Shown piece by piece: positions 6,813-13,683 of a stretch of DNA of 30,914 nucleotides. Origin of the DNA: an uncultured Clostridium sp. (lineage in GTDB: Bacteria > Bacillota > Clostridia > Lachnospirales > Lachnospiraceae); assembly GCA_938036545.1 (NCBI GenBank), contig CALHQJ010000051.1, forward strand, positions 1 to 30,914, in the 5' to 3' direction. The notes below the pieces were generated by a model. That model saw only the letters and a program-made list of their open reading frames with translations. It was not told where the DNA came from and searched no databases. Each line of letters starts with the position of its first letter. Positions within the stretch are counted from its first letter, which is position 1. The position numbers were made by a program, and so were the translations under genes.

Positions 6813-7976
6813 ATGAGCAAAGTTTTGTTTTATAATGGATTGGTATACAAGGATCACAGCTTTCAGCCTTTCAATGTGCTGGCAGAGGATGGAATCATCA
6901 CTCGAATTGGAGAGTGGATTTCTGATCCGGAGGCAGAGCGGGTAGACTTAAAAGGACGCCGTCTGGCTCCTGGATTTTTAGATATTCATACCCATGGAGC
7001 TGCTGGCGTAGATGTAAACAGCGCAGATACGGCTGGTTATGAGAAAATCTGCCGCTTTATGGCGACGCAGGGAACAACCGGATGGCTGGGCTCTGTATTG
7101 ACGGATACCAGGGAACAGACTCTGGCCTGTATTGAGGCTTACAAAGACTGGAAAGCAGAAAAGGGAATTGAGCATGATGGCGCTGTTATGATGGGTATCC
7201 ATCTGGAGGGACCATTTTTATGCAGCGAATATAAAGGAGCTATGCCGGAGCATCTTCTTCAGGCTAAGAATATTCCGTTAGTAGAAGAATACCAGAAGGC
7301 AGCAGAGGGCGACATCCGTTACATTACGGTTTCACCGGAAGTTGACGGCATGGTAGAAGATATTCCGAAGCTGAAAGAACTGGGAATCCAGGTAGCCATC
7401 GGCCATTCCGGAGCAGACTACGATACTGCCAGAGCAGCAATTGCAAACGGAGCTATGGCAGCAACCCACACCGGCAATGCCATGAAGCTTCTTCATCAGC
7501 ATTTTCCGGCAATCTGGGGAGCCGTTTTAGAAGATGACAATGTATATTGTGAAGTAATCTGTGATGGCCTTCATCTCCATCCAGGAACGGTTCGCCTGAT
7601 TTTAAAGACCAAGGGACTGGATAGAGTGGTAGCAATTACAGACTCTATTATGGCAGCAGGACTTCCAGATGGTAATTACAAACTGGGAGTGAATGACGTA
7701 GTAGTTGTCAATGGAGATGCAAAACTGGCCGACGGCGGCAGCCGTGCAGGCAGTACCCTTACTACCGGAAGAGCGCTGCAGAACCTCCTTTCCTTTACCG
7801 GAAAAACAGTAGAAGAGATTCTTCCTCTTCTGACAGAAAACCCTGCGAAATTAATTGGGGTTGATCATCAGTATGGTTACATCAAAGAAGGACTGGCTGC
7901 AAACTTCGTGATTTTAGACGAGGACTGCAAGGTTGCTGCAACCTTTGTGAAAGGCAAAAAGGTATTTGGGGAGTAA
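6813..7976 (+). CDS. N-acetylglucosamine/galactosamine-6-phosphate deacetylase-like amidohydrolase
   Basis: The protein has 387 residues, the normal NagA length. It contains DIHTHGAAG with metal ligands His59 and His61, HLEGPF with the metal Glu, IGHSGADYD, CDGLHLHP, and AITDSIMAAG with the catalytic Asp. NagA-type enzymes remove the acetyl group from an N-acetyl amino-sugar 6-phosphate. The segment that reads THLFNAM in most NagA proteins is THTGNAMK here, which suggests an altered substrate pocket. The start at 6813 has AAAGGGGAAA just upstream. An earlier in-frame start lies inside the upstream terminator and is rejected. Context (AgaS-like protein, class II aldolase, PFK) favours a GalNAc-type or unusual N-acyl amino-sugar phosphate, but GlcNAc-6-phosphate cannot be excluded. 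Confidence 0.87.
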   Translation: MSKVLFYNGLVYKDHSFQPFNVLAEDGIITRIGEWISDPEAERVDLKGRRLAPGFLDIHTHGAAGVDVNSADTAGYEKICRFMATQGTTGWLGSVLTDTREQTLACIEAYKDWKAEKGIEHDGAVMMGIHLEGPFLCSEYKGAMPEHLLQAKNIPLVEEYQKAAEGDIRYITVSPEVDGMVEDIPKLKELGIQVAIGHSGADYDTARAAIANGAMAATHTGNAMKLLHQHFPAIWGAVLEDDNVYCEVICDGLHLHPGTVRLILKTKGLDRVVAITDSIMAAGLPDGNYKLGVNDVVVVNGDAKLADGGSRAGSTLTTGRALQNLLSFTGKTVEEILPLLTENPAKLIGVDHQYGYIKEGLAANFVILDEDCKVAATFVKGKKVFGE

Positions 7977-8013
7977 AGAACTTTAGGAGTATTGGAAAAT
8001 AGATAACTTCAAA

Positions 8014-8056
8014 CAGAGGGCTGTTGCTGACTGATGTTCAGAGCAGCCCTGTTTTT
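8014..8056 (+). terminator. Terminator after the NagA-like gene
   Basis: CAG-AGGGCTG (8014-8023) pairs with CAGCCCTG (8044-8051), extended by TGCTGA/TTCAGAGCA, followed by GTTTTTC. It ends the plus-strand transcript before the convergent XRE gene. Confidence 0.8.
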
Positions 8057-8058
8057 CA

Positions 8059-8083
8059 TCAAGATCCATGGCTGAGTAGTTAC
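8059..8083. repeat. Fragment (R3) of the palindromic intergenic repeat
   Basis: CATGGCTGAGTAGTTAC (8067-8083) matches the right terminal arm of the family (CATGGCTGAAC-NGTTAC). Nothing else of the element is recognisable here. Confidence 0.45.
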
Positions 8084-8115
8084 TTCAACGAGGCTCAACT
8101 TTCCTGAAGTTTTGA

Positions 8116-8526
8116 TTACCGCTCGATTAAATCTTCCATTGTACAGCCCAAAGCTTTAGCAAGGCTATACATGGTATCCGCACTTGCTTTGTTGATGTTT
8201 TTGTTTCGCTGTTCATACATTTGAATCGAACGAAGACTGACGCCGGAACGTTCCGCTAATTCTGCTTGAGTAAATCCATATGCTGTACGAATGCGCTTTA
8301 AATTAGTTTCAGAAAAATACGCCTTTATTTTTGAATCCACAATGCCAACAAATTTTGTGATATCCGCTTCATGGAGAGTGTAGTACATTTTTTGTAAATC
8401 CTCAAAAGAAAGAACTTTAAAAATATCGCTATATTTTCTGCCTGAATACCACTGGTAATAAGCAATAGCCCAGCCAATCCAGATACAGCTGATTCGCTTC
8501 GTCATTTCTGGCTTTGCGAAGTACAT
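8116..8526 (-). CDS. XRE-family HTH protein (antitoxin-like) of a decayed DUF3990 module
   Basis: The protein has about 136 residues. The C-terminal part (about 70-135) is a clear Cro/C1-type helix-turn-helix: GFTQAELAERSGVSLRSIQ followed by MYEQ and LAKALGCTMEDLIE. The N-terminal part contains YYQWYSGRKYSDIF and MYYTLHEADI, a segment I associate with XRE proteins next to DUF3990/DUF3791 genes. The start is uncertain: ATG 8526 has AGAAGGA 8 bases upstream, and ATG 8505 is possible but has no site. The 5' end overlaps the DUF3990 remnant by about 100 bases in another frame, which suggests the two genes were pushed together by a deletion. The HTH itself looks intact. Confidence 0.6.
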   Translation of the reverse strand: MYFAKPEMTKRISCIWIGWAIAYYQWYSGRKYSDIFKVLSFEDLQKMYYTLHEADITKFVGIVDSKIKAYFSETNLKRIRTAYGFTQAELAERSGVSLRSIQMYEQRNKNINKASADTMYSLAKALGCTMEDLIER

Positions 8527-8944
8527 AGTACTGGTCCTTCTCTGCAACATCAAAACCTTTATATTTCAGTTTAGAAAAGGCAAGCTTTGACTTAATAACA
8601 ATTTGTTCGCCCAGTTTTCCAAGCCTCATGGCACGTGCAAGCTGTTCTACAGAAATACCGTTGTTAAGGAAGGACTCTGCATAATCAAAATAAGAATCAT
8701 CCGCACGGTAACCTGTAATCAAGTCATAGGCATTTACATTAATACTGAAATTATCAATCAAATATCGTTTTGCCCGTCTTGCCACAGGGGTTTTTATCGA
8801 GAACAGGCGATGTTCCACCAAGACAGCAATCCAGTTAAGAATTGTATAATCGGGACTATTCAAATTTAAAATGTTCAAATATTCGGTATCTAGCGTATAG
8901 CAATTGGAAAAGCCAAGACCAAAATCGTTATTCTTCTTGCCCGC
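8429..8944 (-). pseudogene. Remnant of a DUF3990-domain protein
   Basis: Read on the minus strand from 8944, the frame gives NNDFGLGF, then FSNCYTLDTEYLNILNL, then GYRADDSYFDYAESFL and RLGKLGEQIVIKS, which are DUF3990 signatures. A stop codon (8945-8947) precedes the frame and the usual N-terminal LYHGS-type segment is missing. About 25 residues that normally follow the DFG-GFY motif appear deleted, so GLG joins directly to FSNCY. There is no proper start codon; the only internal start is TTG. To my knowledge DUF3990 is grouped with ADP-ribosyltransferase-like folds and occurs beside XRE regulators, hence a toxin-like role is possible. This copy is probably dead. Confidence 0.6.
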
Positions 8945-8969
8945 TTACTGGAAACTTTATAAAATCCTC

Positions 8970-8998
8970 TGGACAAAAGGAAAGAGGTTGATTAAAAT
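8970..8998 (+). promoter_or_regulatory. Promoter of the PTS IIC-IID gene
   Basis: TGGACA (8970-8975), a 17-base spacer and TAAAAT (8993-8998) make a good sigma-A promoter. The operator at 9012-9025 lies just downstream, around or after the transcription start. Confidence 0.65.
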
Positions 8999-9011
8999 AT
9001 AGATAAAGAGA

Positions 9012-9025
9012 TACACTCGTATGTA
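9012..9025. promoter_or_regulatory. LacI-1 operator upstream of the PTS gene
   Basis: TACACTCGTATGTA matches the shared palindrome TACACACGTGTGTA at 12 of 14 positions. It is one of five similar sites in this window. Confidence 0.75.
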
Positions 9026-9052
9026 CATAGAGAAAAAGTGGGGGAAGAGACA

Positions 9053-10639
9053 ATGGAAATTACCATTCTTCAATGCATTTGTATCGGAATCTGGACTGCT
9101 GTCTGTATGACAGGAATGTTAATGGGGACTTACCTGACCCGCTGTCTGGTTATGGCGGCAGGAGTTGGAGTGATTTTGGGAGACATTGAGACAGGACTTT
9201 TCATGGGAGCAGTAGGAGAACTGGCCTTTTTGGGTTTTGGGGTGTCTTCTGGCGGTTCCGTTCCGCCCAATCCGGCAGGGCCAGGTATTATCGGAACGAT
9301 TCTCGCCATTACGATGAAGGGACAGGGGATGGATACAGAAGTGGCGCTGGCCTATTCTCTGCCGTTTGCAATCCTGATTCAATTTGCAATTACAGGAATT
9401 TATACAGTGGCAACCGGCCTGGTTCCCAGGGCAGAGCAGGCAGTAGACCAGGGGAATTATAAGAAATTCCGTTTTTTTGCCAATAGTACCATCCTGATGT
9501 TTTTGGCAGCAGGATTTTTAATTGGTTTTGTGGCAGCGTCACAGAATCAGAATTTAGAAAGTTTAATTGGGATGATACCGGTCTGGCTGACGGAAGGCCT
9601 TGGGACTGCTGGAAAAATGCTTCCAGCAGTGGGATTTGCAGTGATTTTAAGCGTTATGCTGACTCCTGATATAGCAGGCTTTGCTTTCCTGGGCTATGTG
9701 CTGGCCGGATATTTCAAATGCTCGGCTATTATCATTTCTCTGATTGCAGGGGCAGCAGTCTGGCTGATTATGGTAAGAAAACCGGCTGACAGGGATATAA
9801 CCGAGGATGGTAAAGGCTGGGGGCTGAACGGAAAAGCAGACAGTGAAGAAACAGGCAGCAGGAAAACAGGCAGAGTATCACAAAAAGAACTTCGCCGTAT
9901 TTCCAGAGGCACGGCTTTGAAAGCCTATTTTTTGCAAAATGGTTATAATTATGGAAATTATGAAGGACTGGCATATGCCAATATTCTGTATCCTGCCTTG
10001 AAAAAAATGTGTGGAAATGAAGGAGAGCTTCGCCAGGAAGTAAAAGACAGTATGGGATATTGCAGTGTGAATCCTAATTTCCTTCCCATTTTAACAAGTT
10101 TTCATCTGGTTTCATTCAACAATGGGATTTCTGCTAAAGAAACTAGAGATATTCGTCTTGCCCTTATGGGGCCTTTAGCAGGCATTGGTGATTCTCTGGT
10201 CCAGTTCTGTTTTGCACCGGTTCTGTCTACTATCGGAGCGTCTATGGCAGAAAAAGGGATGGCAGCAGGCCCTGTTGTGTTTTTACTGGGAATGAACGGA
10301 CTGCTTTTGGGACTGAAGCTGTTTAATGAAGAACTTGGCTTCCAGTTAAGCAGCTCTCTGGCAGATAAAATGAAAGAAAGCCTGCCGCTTATTTCCCGCG
10401 GCGCCCGAATGGTTGGAACAGCGATTATTGCAGGACTTGCAGTAAACAGTGTAAAGGTAACCATAGCACCGTTTCCCTGTCAGGAAATATTTGACAGGAC
10501 AGTTCCAGGAGCAGCCGCAGTATTCCTGACGGGAATATTATTTTATCTGGTAAAGGTACGAAAATGGAATATGTATCGACTGGTAGGCGTTACGTTAGCA
10601 GCAGGGGTACTTTTGAAAACTTTTGGAATTTTATTGTAG
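9053..10639 (+). CDS. Mannose-family PTS permease, fused IIC-IID
   Basis: The protein has 528 residues. The first half (about 1-245) is a polytopic IIC domain with the signature PPNPAGPGIIGT. A charged linker follows (about 245-285), and then a IID domain with LRRISRGTALKAYFLQN, YEGLAYANILYPALKK and GPLAGIGDSLVQ. In most bacteria IIC (ManY/AgaW) and IID (ManZ/AgaD) are separate proteins. Together they form the membrane channel of mannose-type PTS for hexoses and amino sugars. No IIA or IIB domain is present in the window, so phosphorylation must rely on distant genes, or the protein works as a facilitator. The start at ATG 9053 has GGGGGAAGAG upstream; a GTG at 9038 is less likely. It has its own promoter and a LacI-1 operator. 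Confidence 0.85.
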   Translation: MEITILQCICIGIWTAVCMTGMLMGTYLTRCLVMAAGVGVILGDIETGLFMGAVGELAFLGFGVSSGGSVPPNPAGPGIIGTILAITMKGQGMDTEVALAYSLPFAILIQFAITGIYTVATGLVPRAEQAVDQGNYKKFRFFANSTILMFLAAGFLIGFVAASQNQNLESLIGMIPVWLTEGLGTAGKMLPAVGFAVILSVMLTPDIAGFAFLGYVLAGYFKCSAIIISLIAGAAVWLIMVRKPADRDITEDGKGWGLNGKADSEETGSRKTGRVSQKELRRISRGTALKAYFLQNGYNYGNYEGLAYANILYPALKKMCGNEGELRQEVKDSMGYCSVNPNFLPILTSFHLVSFNNGISAKETRDIRLALMGPLAGIGDSLVQFCFAPVLSTIGASMAEKGMAAGPVVFLLGMNGLLLGLKLFNEELGFQLSSSLADKMKESLPLISRGARMVGTAIIAGLAVNSVKVTIAPFPCQEIFDRTVPGAAAVFLTGILFYLVKVRKWNMYRLVGVTLAAGVLLKTFGILL

Positions 10640-10646
10640 AAGGATC

Positions 10647-10674
10647 TTGACAAATTAGGAGAAAATAGTAATAT
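10647..10674 (+). promoter_or_regulatory. Promoter of the isomerase gene
   Basis: TTGACA (10647-10652), a 16-base spacer and TAATAT (10669-10674). The predicted start falls at the beginning of the operator 10682-10695, so bound repressor would block initiation. Confidence 0.7.
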
Positions 10675-10681
10675 AGCTATA

Positions 10682-10695
10682 TACACACGTGTTTA
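10682..10695. promoter_or_regulatory. LacI-1 operator upstream of the isomerase gene
   Basis: TACACACGTGTTTA matches the palindrome TACACACGTGTGTA at 13 of 14 positions. It is placed directly after the -10 box, as in the regulator's own promoter. Confidence 0.78.
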
Positions 10696-10739
10696 TGTAT
10701 GGGAAGTTGTGCAAAATAATGAGATGGAGGGAACAGATT

Positions 10740-12086
10740 ATGAAACAAAAATTAAATTTGGGCTTTGTGACGACCTATTCCGGCCGCTGGCCCAAGGAAC
10801 TGCCAGAGCAGAGAGACAGAGAATACAGCGCCTGGCTGGAAGAAAATCTTCCGCAGGTAAATGTAGTAAAGGCTTCTCGGATTGGCTGTACAAAAGAAGC
10901 GCTGGAGGCAATTGCAGGAGAATTTAAGCGGGCTTCTGTAGATGCAATGGTATTGGTATATGGTGCGTTTACCGGAGACGACGCAGCCGCTTACCTTACG
11001 GAAACATTAAATATTCCGATTATTTTATGGGCTCCTTATGAGGTTCCATTTGAGAAAAATACCAGGCTGTATGCCAATGCGCTTTGTTCTATGACTATGA
11101 ATGCAGCGTCACTTCGGAGATTAGGAGCTGTTTACCATACAGTATACGGCAGCAAGGAGGATGAGAGAGCAGCATCAAAAATTAAATCTCTGGTATTGGC
11201 TTACCACACAGTAAAAGCTATGAAAAATACCAATTTAGGCCTTTTGGGATACCGTCCCACAGCATTTTATAATTGTGCATTTGATGAAGGACTGATTCGT
11301 CGGACCTTTGGAGTTAAGATTGAAGAGACGGATTTGAAGGTTGTGTTTGATAAAATGGCAGAGCTTCCGGAAGATGAATGGAAGGCAGATATGAAGAAAA
11401 TGGAAGAGACCTACAACATGGATACGCTTCCGGACGGCCATCTGGAAAATCATTCTAAGCTGTATTTGGCTTTAAAAGAAGTAATGGCAGCTCAGGGCTA
11501 TGATTATGGCGTAATTAAGTGCTGGCCGGAGATGGGTAATCTTCATACGACTCCCTGTGCTGTGTTAGGACGTCTGGCAGATGACGGAGTTCACATTGGA
11601 TGTGAAGGCGACGTAGATGCGGAATTAGCTCAGATTGCGGAAAATTATCTGACAGGTCTTCCAACCTTTATTACAGATATGATTAATATTGACGAGGACA
11701 AGAATACCATGACGTTCTGGCACTGCGGCAATGCAGCACCGTCCCTGGCAAATCCAAAGTATGAGCTGCTGATGAGAAATCATCCGTTAGCAGGACAGGG
11801 TACTGCATTCTGGGGCGCATTAAAGCCAGGAGCGGTAACCATTGCCAGATTCTGTAATATAGACGGAGGCTATAAATTGTTCCTTATGAAAGGCGAAGCA
11901 GTAGACATGGATCGCTATACCAGGGGAATTATGGCCAATGTAAAAGTAGAACGTCCGGTTCGGGAAGTCATTGAACAGATTATTGAAGAAGGCGTTCCTC
12001 ATCATTATAGCCTGGTATGGGCAGACGTGGCAGAAGAATTGAAACAGGTATGTCAGCTTTTAAACATTCCGGTTATCGAATTATAG
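10740..12086 (+). CDS. L-fucose/D-arabinose isomerase-like protein (COG2407 type)
   Basis: The protein has 448 residues. The metal-binding residues of the FucI/COG2407 family are in place: Glu264 in IKCWPEM, Asp291 in CEGDVDAEL and His328 in FWHCGNA. The family converts aldoses to ketoses using Mn2+. Members include L-fucose isomerase and a sulfoquinovose isomerase (SqvD), so the family name does not give the substrate. The protein is shorter than E. coli FucI (about 590). The start at ATG 10740 has GGAGGGAAC in front; an upstream in-frame ATG lies close to the operator and has no ribosome site. It has its own promoter and operator, and a structured repeat follows that may end transcription. 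The role could be conversion of an imported aldose to a ketose before phosphorylation (inference). Confidence 0.82.
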   Translation: MKQKLNLGFVTTYSGRWPKELPEQRDREYSAWLEENLPQVNVVKASRIGCTKEALEAIAGEFKRASVDAMVLVYGAFTGDDAAAYLTETLNIPIILWAPYEVPFEKNTRLYANALCSMTMNAASLRRLGAVYHTVYGSKEDERAASKIKSLVLAYHTVKAMKNTNLGLLGYRPTAFYNCAFDEGLIRRTFGVKIEETDLKVVFDKMAELPEDEWKADMKKMEETYNMDTLPDGHLENHSKLYLALKEVMAAQGYDYGVIKCWPEMGNLHTTPCAVLGRLADDGVHIGCEGDVDAELAQIAENYLTGLPTFITDMINIDEDKNTMTFWHCGNAAPSLANPKYELLMRNHPLAGQGTAFWGALKPGAVTIARFCNIDGGYKLFLMKGEAVDMDRYTRGIMANVKVERPVREVIEQIIEEGVPHHYSLVWADVAEELKQVCQLLNIPVIEL

Positions 12087-12091
12087 GTGAC

Positions 12092-12309
12092 ATTGTAACT
12101 ATTCAGGACGGGGCATCTTCTTGTCCGGCCTTGCCGAACAAGAAGCATCGGAGATTCCTCCGATGTGAAATCTAGTGTAAAAAGCTGTTTACAAGCCAGC
12201 TTGACACAGCTTTTTACACTAGACTTTCCGCCGTCCTGAATAGTTACGTGACATTAAGCTTTCAACGTTTTTTTCTGTCTAAAGCTTTGCATGGCTGAAC
12301 TATTACCAA
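12092..12309. repeat. Composite palindromic repeat (R4) with strong nested hairpins
   Basis: Outer arms GTAACTATTCAGGACGG (12095-12111) and CCGTCCTGAATAGTTAC (12231-12247) are a perfect 17-bp inverted repeat. Inside are a CTTCTTGTCCGGC...GAACAAGAAG stem shared with R2, a CATCGGAG/CTCCGATG stem, and an 18-bp perfect stem (12171-12188 with 12206-12223). After the right arm follows a second right end (12250-12307): TTTCAACG, a T-run, and GCATGGCTGAACTATTAC, as in R2. The stretch contains no gene. The 18-bp stem may stop transcription from the isomerase gene, but no long T-run directly follows it. Confidence 0.8.
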
Positions 12310-12336
12310 AAATCTGCAAAATAGTCACAAAACACC

Positions 12337-12365
12337 TTGACATTATGCGGAAGTTGTTGTACTAT
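12337..12365 (+). promoter_or_regulatory. Promoter of the LacI-1 regulator gene
   Basis: TTGACA (12337-12342), exactly 17 bases, TACTAT (12360-12365). The transcription start is predicted at about 12372, with the operator beginning at 12374. Confidence 0.85.
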
Positions 12366-12373
12366 TTAGATAG

Positions 12374-12387
12374 TACATACGAGTGTA
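12374..12387. promoter_or_regulatory. LacI-1 operator in the regulator's own promoter
   Basis: TACATACGAGTGTA matches TACACACGTGTGTA at 12 of 14 positions. It overlaps the start of the transcript, which predicts negative autoregulation. Confidence 0.78.
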
Positions 12388-12418
12388 CACAAGCCACAGA
12401 AAGTAAGGTGTTACTAAG

Positions 12419-13435
12419 ATGGCAGAGAGCAAAGAACGTGTTACCCGTGCAGATGTAGCGAAGATGGCGGGAGTCAGCGAGACAGTTGTTTCTTACGTAA
12501 TTAACAACAATCGCTATGTAGCAATGGAGAAGCGCAAGAGGGTAGAAGAGGCAGTAAAGGCTTTGAATTACCGGCCTAACAATATTGCCAGAGCTTTGAA
12601 AGGCAAACAGAGCAACCAGATTTTATTTATTGCAGATCACATTACAAACGAATATTTTTCCAGTATTGTCAGTGAGATGGATAAATATGCATATAATTCC
12701 GGTTATCTGATTTCTCTTTGTGCAAACCGTAATACGGAGGAGTTTGTCTCTCAGGTTATCAGCAGGCAGTACGATGGAATTATCGTCAGTTCGGCCAGCT
12801 TTCCTCAGGAGTATGTAGAAAAGTTCACCCAGGCGGGGATTCCGGTTGTAGTATTCAGACGCCTGAGACATCAAAAGGCCATTGAAAAAGCAGCATATCT
12901 GGGAACCGGACTTTATACGGGAGCCAGAGCTGCAGTGAGTCATCTGATTGAGAAAGGGTGCAGAAATATCATTTACATTGACCGTATTAGTGCCAGAGGA
13001 CACATTAGTCCTCCTGATGATGTAAGATTCAGCGGTTTTGTAGATGAAATGGAAGCCAGCCATCTTCTGGTTGGTCCGGAAAACATTATCTGCGGATGCC
13101 GAAGCCAGGAAGAACTGGAGGAAGAGGTAAAGCGGAGATTGAGGACAGGATCAACAGTAGACGGGATATTTGGCAGAAATGACATGATTGCCTGTATTGC
13201 CATGACAGCAGCATCTCAGATTGGATTTAAGATTCCGGAAGAAATCAAAGTTATCGGTTTTGATGATTCCAGCATCAGCAGATTCTGCTCACCGAAGCTG
13301 AGCACCGTTAGTTTAAAAAAAGCAGAGATTGCAAAGACGGCGATTGATATGCTGACCCAGATGATTGGGGGAAGCCAGCCGGACAATGTGGACTTTGACA
13401 CAATGATTATTGAGAGAGACAGTACAAAAATATAG
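12419..13435 (+). CDS. LacI/GalR-family transcriptional repressor (LacI-1)
   Basis: The protein has 338 residues. The N-terminal helix-turn-helix TRADVAKMAGVSETVVSYVI (about 9-28) is followed by the hinge helix region RPNNIARALKGKQ and a periplasmic-binding-protein-like effector domain, ending in VIGFDDSSIS and LSTVSLKKAEIAKTA. Such proteins bind CG-centred palindromes and release DNA on binding a sugar or sugar phosphate. Five copies of one palindrome surround this gene (9012, 10682, 12374, 13548, 13578), so it probably controls the PTS gene, the isomerase, itself and the ABC/aldolase operon. The start has AAGGTG 8 bases upstream. The effector is unknown. Confidence 0.92.
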   Translation: MAESKERVTRADVAKMAGVSETVVSYVINNNRYVAMEKRKRVEEAVKALNYRPNNIARALKGKQSNQILFIADHITNEYFSSIVSEMDKYAYNSGYLISLCANRNTEEFVSQVISRQYDGIIVSSASFPQEYVEKFTQAGIPVVVFRRLRHQKAIEKAAYLGTGLYTGARAAVSHLIEKGCRNIIYIDRISARGHISPPDDVRFSGFVDEMEASHLLVGPENIICGCRSQEELEEEVKRRLRTGSTVDGIFGRNDMIACIAMTAASQIGFKIPEEIKVIGFDDSSISRFCSPKLSTVSLKKAEIAKTAIDMLTQMIGGSQPDNVDFDTMIIERDSTKI

Positions 13436-13440
13436 CATCT

Positions 13441-13541
13441 GTGAAAGAAAAGCATCGAGAACATTGATGTGACTGCTGTATAAAATAAATAGAACAAAAA
13501 CGCATAAGTTTTTATTTGTTTTGCAGCAGCTTTTCTTTCAC
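13441..13541. terminator. Large inverted repeat after LacI-1, likely terminator structure
   Basis: GTGAAAGAAAAGC (13441-13453) and GCTTTTCTTTCAC (13529-13541) are a perfect 13-bp inverted repeat. Nested inside are CTGCTG/CAGCAG and AAAAAC/GTTTTT stems. The latter, with its T-rich flank, can act as terminator for the LacI gene, and the long-range stem may insulate the next promoter. The length (101 bases) is unusual for a simple terminator. Confidence 0.5.
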
Positions 13542-13547
13542 AAAAAA

Positions 13548-13561
13548 TACACACGAGTGTA
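13548..13561. promoter_or_regulatory. LacI-1 operator, ABC operon, proximal copy
   Basis: TACACACGAGTGTA matches TACACACGTGTGTA at 13 of 14 positions. It begins 7 bases after the long inverted repeat. Confidence 0.78.
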
Positions 13562-13577
13562 CACAGATGGATTGATA

Positions 13578-13591
13578 TACACTCATATAGA
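13578..13591. promoter_or_regulatory. Second, weaker LacI-1 operator of the ABC operon
   Basis: TACACTCATATAGA matches the palindrome at about 10 of 14 positions, 30 bases (about three helical turns) centre to centre from the site at 13548. The spacing would put both on the same DNA face. A clear -35/-10 pair was not found in this leader; TTGATA (13573) and TATAAA (13601) are candidates but too far apart. Confidence 0.45.
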
Positions 13592-13609
13592 CAAAAGCTT
13601 TATAAACTG

Positions 13610-13654
13610 CACAGGAGTCCTGTGTGAGAATATGGCATCGACTTATTCATGCCA
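13610..13654 (+). promoter_or_regulatory. Two dyads in the leader of the ABC operon
   Basis: CACAGGA-G-TCCTGTG (13610-13624) and TGGCAT...ATGCCA (13633-13654) are inverted repeats between the operators and the first gene. They could be a further regulator site and an mRNA hairpin. No known riboswitch was recognised. Confidence 0.3.
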
Positions 13655-13683
13655 AGTATTAAAAAGAAAGTGAGGAAGGTATT

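Noticed and set aside
12092..12309. tRNA, riboswitch or CRISPR array in the structured repeat.
   Set aside because: There is no cloverleaf or anticodon, no known riboswitch core, and no evenly spaced direct repeats; the stems match the intergenic repeat family.
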